A stretch of 64,000 nucleotides of DNA, taken from positions 54,672,429 through 54,736,428 of the forward strand of contig OX485804.1 in assembly GCA_950295325.1 (NCBI GenBank). Reading direction: 5' to 3'. The notes under the pieces are model-generated. The model had not been told where the DNA came from. It did no database searches and worked only from the letters and a program-made list of their open reading frames with translations. The first letter of the stretch is position 1; each line of letters starts with the position of its first letter. This stretch comes from Polytrichum commune (lineage: Eukaryota; Streptophyta; Polytrichopsida; Polytrichales; Polytrichaceae). Both the position numbers and the translations under genes were made by a program. Below, one piece after another: positions 58,753-64,000 of the stretch.

Positions 58753-61272
58753 ATGCCAAAGGCTCACGGAAAATCAAAGAAGCGCTCAAGGTCTCCACCA
58801 TTGAGGTGGGAGTTTGAGCCTCCCGATGGGGACGACGTTGCTGCTGAGGCAGTTCTGGAGCGGCGGACGAAGAACATGTTCGACATCCGCAGTGCGTGGA
58901 AAGGAAAAGGCAGGGGCCACGACTTGCGACCCCCCTCCAATGCGAAGAGAAGGCGACTTTGCGGATGAGGGAGCTGGACATGCAACGGGACTTCCGGTGA
59001 GTTTCTTCTCCATATATCCGTAGTCTAACATTTGTAAGTTGGAAGTTAGTCGTGATGTGTTGTACGGTCACACATCTGCTGTTACGCGGTGGACAACATG
59101 GAGATGTCCATGCGGACATCGTTGCAAACATGTAGACGTCTTCGCGTCCACGCGGGGTTTGATATTAAATTGGATATTTGTGTGCATTTCATATCCATTT
59201 CCCTTCTAATAACTTCGAATCGTACTGTCAGACGTCCAGGGCCGGAGTTTTATTGTTATGCCTTCATCATTCTTGTCTTTTTAATTCCATGTATTACAAG
59301 GGTTATTTATGTCTTTCATGCTGACGTGGAAGGTGGGTCTTGAACCCCCCCCCCCTCTATGTTCATATGTGCATTTAGTATGTGATTTTTTATTTTCTTC
59401 GAAATGTGGGACTCCGCTTCTTCTGTTCGTCACTACGATGAGACTGTCTTAGACGTTTGGCAGGACACGATCATGTTTCCCAGGACGTGCAGACATCATC
59501 CACAATATAGGTGAGGCCTTTGCTGCCTATGTTTGGAGTTTTTAACCATTAATTAGGCAAGGTTTTCTGTTGTACAGCCGAGGATTCGAGGATGAAGACG
59601 ACGTAGAGGAGGAAGAGGATGCTGAGGACGAAGAAGCCGAAGAGGAGGACATGTCTGAGGAGAATACACCGCCTCCCCAGAGCGGCCGGCGCGTGTGGAT
59701 GCAGCGCAAGAAGGCCCTCGAGAAGAAACCCATCACTGTGGACGAGAAAGGAGAGCCTTACGAGGCATTGGTGGGTGCGTTTCACGCGGATCTTCGAGCT
59801 CTGGCGAGGGACTTGGATCCCAATGGGAACTTTGCGGAGCAGGAGGAGGCGATAAAGGATCGATTCTTCAAGCGCCTCTGGCAAGGTACGACATGGCTGT
59901 CTGTCCAAAAACTGTCCACCCTTTTTGCACCTTATTTCCTTTGCCATATGTTGTGTCGAACATCCTCTCTACCTCTAGCCCAAAATTATGTGACATTCCT
60001 CTCCCGGTTGATGCTTGTCTTTCCTGTGAATTAGCCTTGATCAGCTTACATTTTCGAAGATGTTGTATTCTGTTTGAACCGGACGATGTCCATGTCGACA
60101 CAAGGCTGTGCACCAGAACGTCTGCACGTTGACGGTGACATCCGCGGACGTCGGACTGTGTCCCCGAGAAGCCCTTTTGAAACCCCGTCGTAGCTTCCAT
60201 GCGGTGGAGGACAGTAAGCATTCCTGTCTCCAATGTCTGAAATGTTGCATACTTCTCCCATCGGACTAACCTCGGTCCATAATGTTGTCCATCCGTTTGT
60301 AGGCTGGGTGGTGAAGGGGGAGCGGAAGTCTATGGAACCGGAGTACATCCGAGTAAGAGTGAACAAGATATTGATCAACAGGCGATTTCAGTTGAACCGT
60401 ATGATCGACCAGAAGGAGCGCAAGCCACCGGAGGTTTCTGATGATCAATGGAACAGGCTTGTGCGGAAGAGGTCCACTGAGGAATCCAAACTCACGACGG
60501 AGAAGATGCGGAAAGTGGCCAAGGGAAAAGGTTCTAACTCAAAAACTCAAATGGCATCACTTTGAGAGGCCGCGGTGGTGAAACTGGTATTGGCCTAAAC
60601 TTCGTAATACCGAACTCTAATTCTTTGTAGATCGTCCTGAAGTAGAGTTTTTTGTGTGTAGGAGGATCCCTAGCATCCCTGACCGATCCACTAAGTTCGT
60701 TTGTTAGAGAATATACTCATCTGTTGGGATGCCGAAGGGTCCAAGCAACTGCAATGTGAAGTGTTATAGACGTCCGCGGATGTCTGTGAAAACATCCGCA
60801 CGCTACCCTTACGTTGCGAGTGACGTCTTACAGGACGTCTTCATATGTCTCCGGAAATGCATCCCTTTATTGACTGGGGGTCTTGATTTTGTTTATTTCC
60901 GATGGTAGCTACCATCCTCTGCGCAGGTAAATGTCCTTAACTCTGATATCGTTGCATGTTTGTCGGTGGCAGACTCTGCGCCATTCCCGGGAGCCTTGGG
61001 AGTCTGAGATAGTCGAGGAGATTGAGGAACGACTTCAAGAGGAGAAGGACAGCGCGAGAGGTGCTCCGGACGAGGACCTCCAGGACTTGGAGAACCGGTT
61101 GGTTGAGCTGCAGAGCCAGATGGATGCAACAAATGAGCAACTAGAGGCAAAGATAGAGGCATCCAACAAGTGCCTGGAGACCAAGATAGAAGAGTCCACC
61201 TCACGCATGGAGGCCATGTTCCTCCAGCTCCTAGCGCGACAGGCATCTCACACGGACTTTACTCTCACGTAG
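58753..61272 (+). pseudogene. TnpA-like second CACTA gene, probably damaged
   Basis: Segments 58753-58996, 59578-59885, 60303-60565 and 60973-61272. Starts MPKAHGKSKKRSRSPPLRWE. The first segment needs a frame change near a C-run at 58929 to reach LRMRELDMQRDF before donor CCG|GTGAGT. The second gives an E/D-rich tract, SGRRVWMQRKKALEKKP and DLDPNGNFAEQEEAIKDRFF; CAAG|GTACGA and TTTGTAG join it in phase to GWVVKGERKSMEPEYIRVRV and the basic QKERKPPEVSDDQWNRLVRK. The last is a coiled coil (EEIEERLQEEKD, LENRLVELQSQMD). Acidic, basic, then coiled-coil order is that of TnpA-like subterminal-repeat binders. The junction between the last two segments is unresolved, hence pseudogene. Confidence 0.55.
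60760..60860. repeat. Intronic cluster of CACTA motif words
   Basis: gacgtccgcggatgtctgtg, aacatccgc, gacgtc, ggacgtc, atgtctcc within about 90 bp of an intron-like stretch. Similar clusters lie at 59090-59150 and 60085-60165. Confidence 0.6.
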
Positions 61273-61551
61273 TCCACTAGTCTTCAGGATACAGTTCATC
61301 CTGTGGCTTTGCAGGTAACCCCAGCGCCCATGGCCATCATAGAGACTGCGAGGCCACCTTCACCAACTCATGCTGCGTCAGGGGTGTCGCATCCCAGCGG
61401 GCAAGAGCAGGTCGAAGTGGCTGTTGCGGAGGACTGTGAGGCCAAACCCCCCACCCTTAAGCGTCCGTAGTCCGAGTAGTGGGTTTGGGCTCACATTCCT
61501 CCGCGGTATTGGATTTGGACTTGGATGAGTCCATAGTGCAAGGTTCACCCT

Positions 61552-61626
61552 TCAAGTGGTCTTGGATTTAACTTTGGTCTTTGCTTCCTTTGTCTTGCCA
61601 TCGCGAGAGTGCTCCACATTCTCCAT
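61552..61626 (-). pseudogene. Shortened relative of the LTR small open frame
   Basis: 24 codons, MENVEHSRDGKTKEAKTKVK plus four. Resembles the MEKVED..GETKEV start of copy 1 (12551) and sits at the same LTR position. Diverged and truncated. Confidence 0.4.
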
Positions 61627-61844
61627 TAAGTTGTGCACGTGGTTTATTTTTAAAGAGAGGATGCAAGTGTTAAAAAAAACACTATTCTCTATAATCAATC
61701 TCAAATACATTTACTTGTGAAAGCCACACATAACACTAACTAGCATAATGTAACTAACTACTTGTCTATGAGCTAATTAGGTAGGCTATCTACTAAACTC
61801 CTTCATGAACCCATCTCTTTACTTTCTAATTACATAAACCTAGC

Positions 61845-62050
61845 TCCTTCATAAACCCAGCTCCTTCATAAACCCAGCTTCTTAGCTTCTAACTAAACAA
61901 ACCCAGTTCCTTCATAAACCCAGCTCCTTCATGAACCCAGCTCCTTAGCTTCTAACTAAACAAACCCAGGTCCTTCATAAACCCAGCTCTTTACTTTCTA
62001 ACTAAACAAACCCAGCTCCTTCATAAACCCAGCTCCTTCATGAACCCACA
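61845..62050. repeat. Minisatellite, ~16-bp (ccttcataaacccagct) units
   Basis: Roughly eleven units of ctccttcataaacccag with variants (ccttcatgaacccag, cttagcttctaactaaaca), again in the interior of an LTR of this family. Confidence 0.88.
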
Positions 62051-63264
62051 ACTTTGTAGTTGTAATCCCCAACTACCTCACTAATTATTCAAGCCCTTAA
62101 CTAATCTTCCTACCTAATTTCCCTAATTCTACTAACAACCCCTTTCTAATCACACAATTCTTCTCTAATCCTAAAATCCTAAAATCCTAGAGAGGAGAGG
62201 GGGAGAGAGAATTTCCTAACTTCACTAAGACTAACTAATCCACACAAGTATATTTTTGCACTCATCACAACATCAAGTGCTCAACTCTTAAACATGGAAC
62301 TTGCAACCACGTGTATTCAAAACATGAACTTTAAGTACCACAAATTGGAATCATGAATTAACTTTAAAATCCTTCACGTCAACACTAATTCTACCAAGAG
62401 GTCAAGCCCTCTTCAAGGCTAACAAGCCTTGGCTCTCAAACTAAAAACTAAGCACACACATGTGCTCCAATATGGCTTCCCACACCCACACTTATAACTC
62501 GTGGGGTGCCTTGGAGCACAAAGGAAAGAGAGGATGAGTGAGGGAAGAATGAGGGATTATATAGTAAGCTTGAGGGGGTGAGCACCCTCAAGGCTCACGA
62601 TAAGCCCTTGAGATTTCCTCCTACTTAGTAGGCGCCAATCCTATCTTCTAAGCCTTCCTCCCTCAAATGATCAACAAGGATCCTAATTCGAACATTTAAC
62701 TAGCCTTGGCTTTCTACCTACCACACTTTACAAAACTTGGGATGCTTCAACCCAAACTTAGCCTCCTTCGCTTTCCGCCGCCATAACTTTCTCCCCTTAC
62801 TTTCCCAAATCGTCGCTCACCACTTAATTCAAACCACGATGCTTAACTCGTGATTTGATTGGTGCTTTGAGAATTTGCTTATCCTCCACCTTGCATTCTT
62901 CCTTGGGCCTTCCCCATTAAGTGGCCATGATGAGGTGGTCCACTTGTGCGCTCCATGTGATCCTCCATTCATCCCAATTCGAATGCACTTGCCTCTTGAG
63001 TCACTTTGGTTGTCTCCATCCATTTGTACTAGCCTACTCACTAACTACTCAATCCAAGTTCTCCTTACCTATCCTCATTCACTCAAATCCTTCCGAAGGT
63101 AAAAACACAATAACAACTCACATCCTAGCCTCTTACAACATGGTACTTCTAAGACTAACATTTCACTCTTTTTATATTTTTGTGAAGTAACATGCTACTT
63201 CAAAGTGCATCAACTAACGTTTCAAGGGTCTAAGACTAAATGTGGGCACCCTTTTGGGCTCACA

Positions 63265-64000
63265 CCAACGCGGTGGCGGTTCCCACAATCGGCACCATGC
63301 GTGCCCACTTGGCAAACCGCTCTACCATCAACAAGATGGCATCATACCCATGTGACTCCGGCAAACTTGTGATCAAGTCCATGCACATACCATGCCATGG
63401 CGCCAACGGGATAGGCAACGGTTGCGAGAAACCGCCTTGCTTTTGGTAAGAGGCTCGGTTCACTTGACACTTTGATTCAAGCCTTCACAAAGTGGGCTAT
63501 ATCTTCCTTTATGCACCGCCAATGGTACCTCTTTGACACCATTCTATGGCGGCTTTTTCTTTCTCCTCTATGGCCGGCAATAGGACTATCATATTCCTCC
63601 TTCAAAACCGATAGCCTCAACTTGCCTTGTGGCACATATACCCGACTTTGTTTGCACTTGAACAATCCGTCCACCAACTTAACCTCTTTGAGCACCTTGC
63701 TCTTGCGAAGCTCACCTAAAAGCTTTTGTGCTTTGGGGTAGTTAATTTACCCCTCCCGTATCTTGCATCACAAGTTTCCTTTGCCGGCACACATTAGCCA
63801 CAAGGTTTGGATGGTTCTCATTGCTTGGAACTCTTCCGGTCTACTTCGCGCATCCGGCACCACATTTCCACGGTCCGGTTTGTGGATCAAATCCACCTTC
63901 ATAAGCGCCAAACTATCATGCCTCCGCAATGACTTGGCGTTCACTTACGCTTGTATGTCAAAATACTTTTAGGACACATTGTCCATGTAGACCTTTGCTT
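63265..64000 (-). pseudogene. Ty3/gypsy RNase H end and integrase, decayed
   Basis: Minus-strand reading from the window edge: RRHDSLALMKVDLIHKPDRG NVVPDA (RNase H end), then KLLGELRKSKVLKEVKLVDG, GHRGERKSRHRMVSKRYHWR (H2C2 zinc finger), and QPLPIPLAPWHGMCMDLITS LPES.GYDAI..MVERFAKWA (integrase core start). Single stops and a frameshift occur, including TGA in place of a zinc-finger Cys near 63475. Cut at 63265 by its own or another LTR. Integrase inserts element DNA; this copy cannot. Motifs fit plant chromovirus-type gypsy. Confidence 0.85.

Larger units (their letters stand above)
48555..61434 (-). mobile_element. CACTA (En/Spm-like) DNA transposon, right end cut
   Basis: Left end CACTATAAGAAACCCGTG at 48555 in an LTR fragment. 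It contains a transposase gene (minus strand, 54308-49973) and a divergent TnpA-like gene (plus strand, 58753-61272). Introns and flanks are dense in short GACGTC/GACATC/TGTCTC-like motifs, like the subterminal repeats bound by TnpA. No TAGTG right end is found before the gypsy LTR at 61435, so the right end is either beyond the window or deleted. A second CACTACGAGAAA terminus at 49946 suggests two nested elements. A solo LTR (55615-56586) sits inside. Confidence 0.8.
61435..63264 (-). repeat. LTR, TGTGAG...CTCACA family, copy 4
   Basis: 1830 bp from TGTGAGGCCAAACCCCCC to CCCTTTTGGGCTCACA on the plus strand. Adjacent on the right to minus-strand gypsy pol, so it reads as the 3' LTR of that element, with the intervening pol end and polypurine tract deleted. 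The left flank is CACTA sequence; flanks (ggac and ccaac) are not duplicates. Confidence 0.8.

Noticed and set aside
58604..59131. 175-residue minus-strand frame
   Set aside because: Opposite to the TnpA-like first exon; proline/serine-rich shadow without splice or domain support.

Overview
This window is nuclear DNA from a land plant: low gene density, spliceosomal introns, and Ty1/copia, Ty3/gypsy, LINE and CACTA transposons nested in one another. The only clear host-type gene encodes a protein kinase fused to an NB-ARC and leucine-rich repeats (PNL class). That architecture is known from mosses and other bryophytes, so a moss or related early-diverging land plant is the best guess. This is inference; no species is identified.

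Layout. 1-1730 is the 5' end of a minus-strand Ty1/copia element: gag start, a leader holding nine 120-bp tandem repeats, a half-tRNA-type primer site and a 192-bp LTR with TA...TA ends. It cuts off a PNL gene copy at 1731-2203. 1731-12129 and 33837-41347 are two direct copies of one segmental duplication, differing by large indels. 12215-25600 is retroelement debris: LTRs of a TGTGAG...CTCACA family (one a solo LTR with target site duplication), a LINE reverse-transcriptase tail and a broken gypsy gag. 26.1-27.1 kb holds unidentified coding-like fragments. 28.74-34.3 kb is the PNL gene on the minus strand. Its three exons and two phase-0 introns can be traced by splice sites and predict about 1520 residues. 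Eleven near-identical 144-bp LRR units sit at the 3' end, followed by a frameshifted, decaying tail of further units. 43-48.55 kb is nested LTR fragments of a second family (TGTCGC...GCGACA).

48555 to at least 61434 is a large CACTA (En/Spm-type) element. A four-exon transposase gene (Transposase_21, DUF4218 and DUF4216 regions) runs on the minus strand. A divergent TnpA-like gene runs on the plus strand. The introns and flanks are packed with short GACGTC/GACATC-like motifs. A solo LTR with a 5-bp target site duplication sits inside it. The right end is cut by a gypsy LTR (61435-63264) followed by a decayed RNase H/integrase on the minus strand to the window edge.

How parts interact: the duplication produced two PNL loci. 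One was broken by the copia insertion and the other kept its reading frame and expanded its LRR array. The CACTA element carries both proteins expected of an autonomous copy, but its TnpA-like gene looks damaged and its 5' transposase exons are unresolved. Predicted starts were checked against ATG codons; several longest open frames begin at TTG or GTG and were trimmed.
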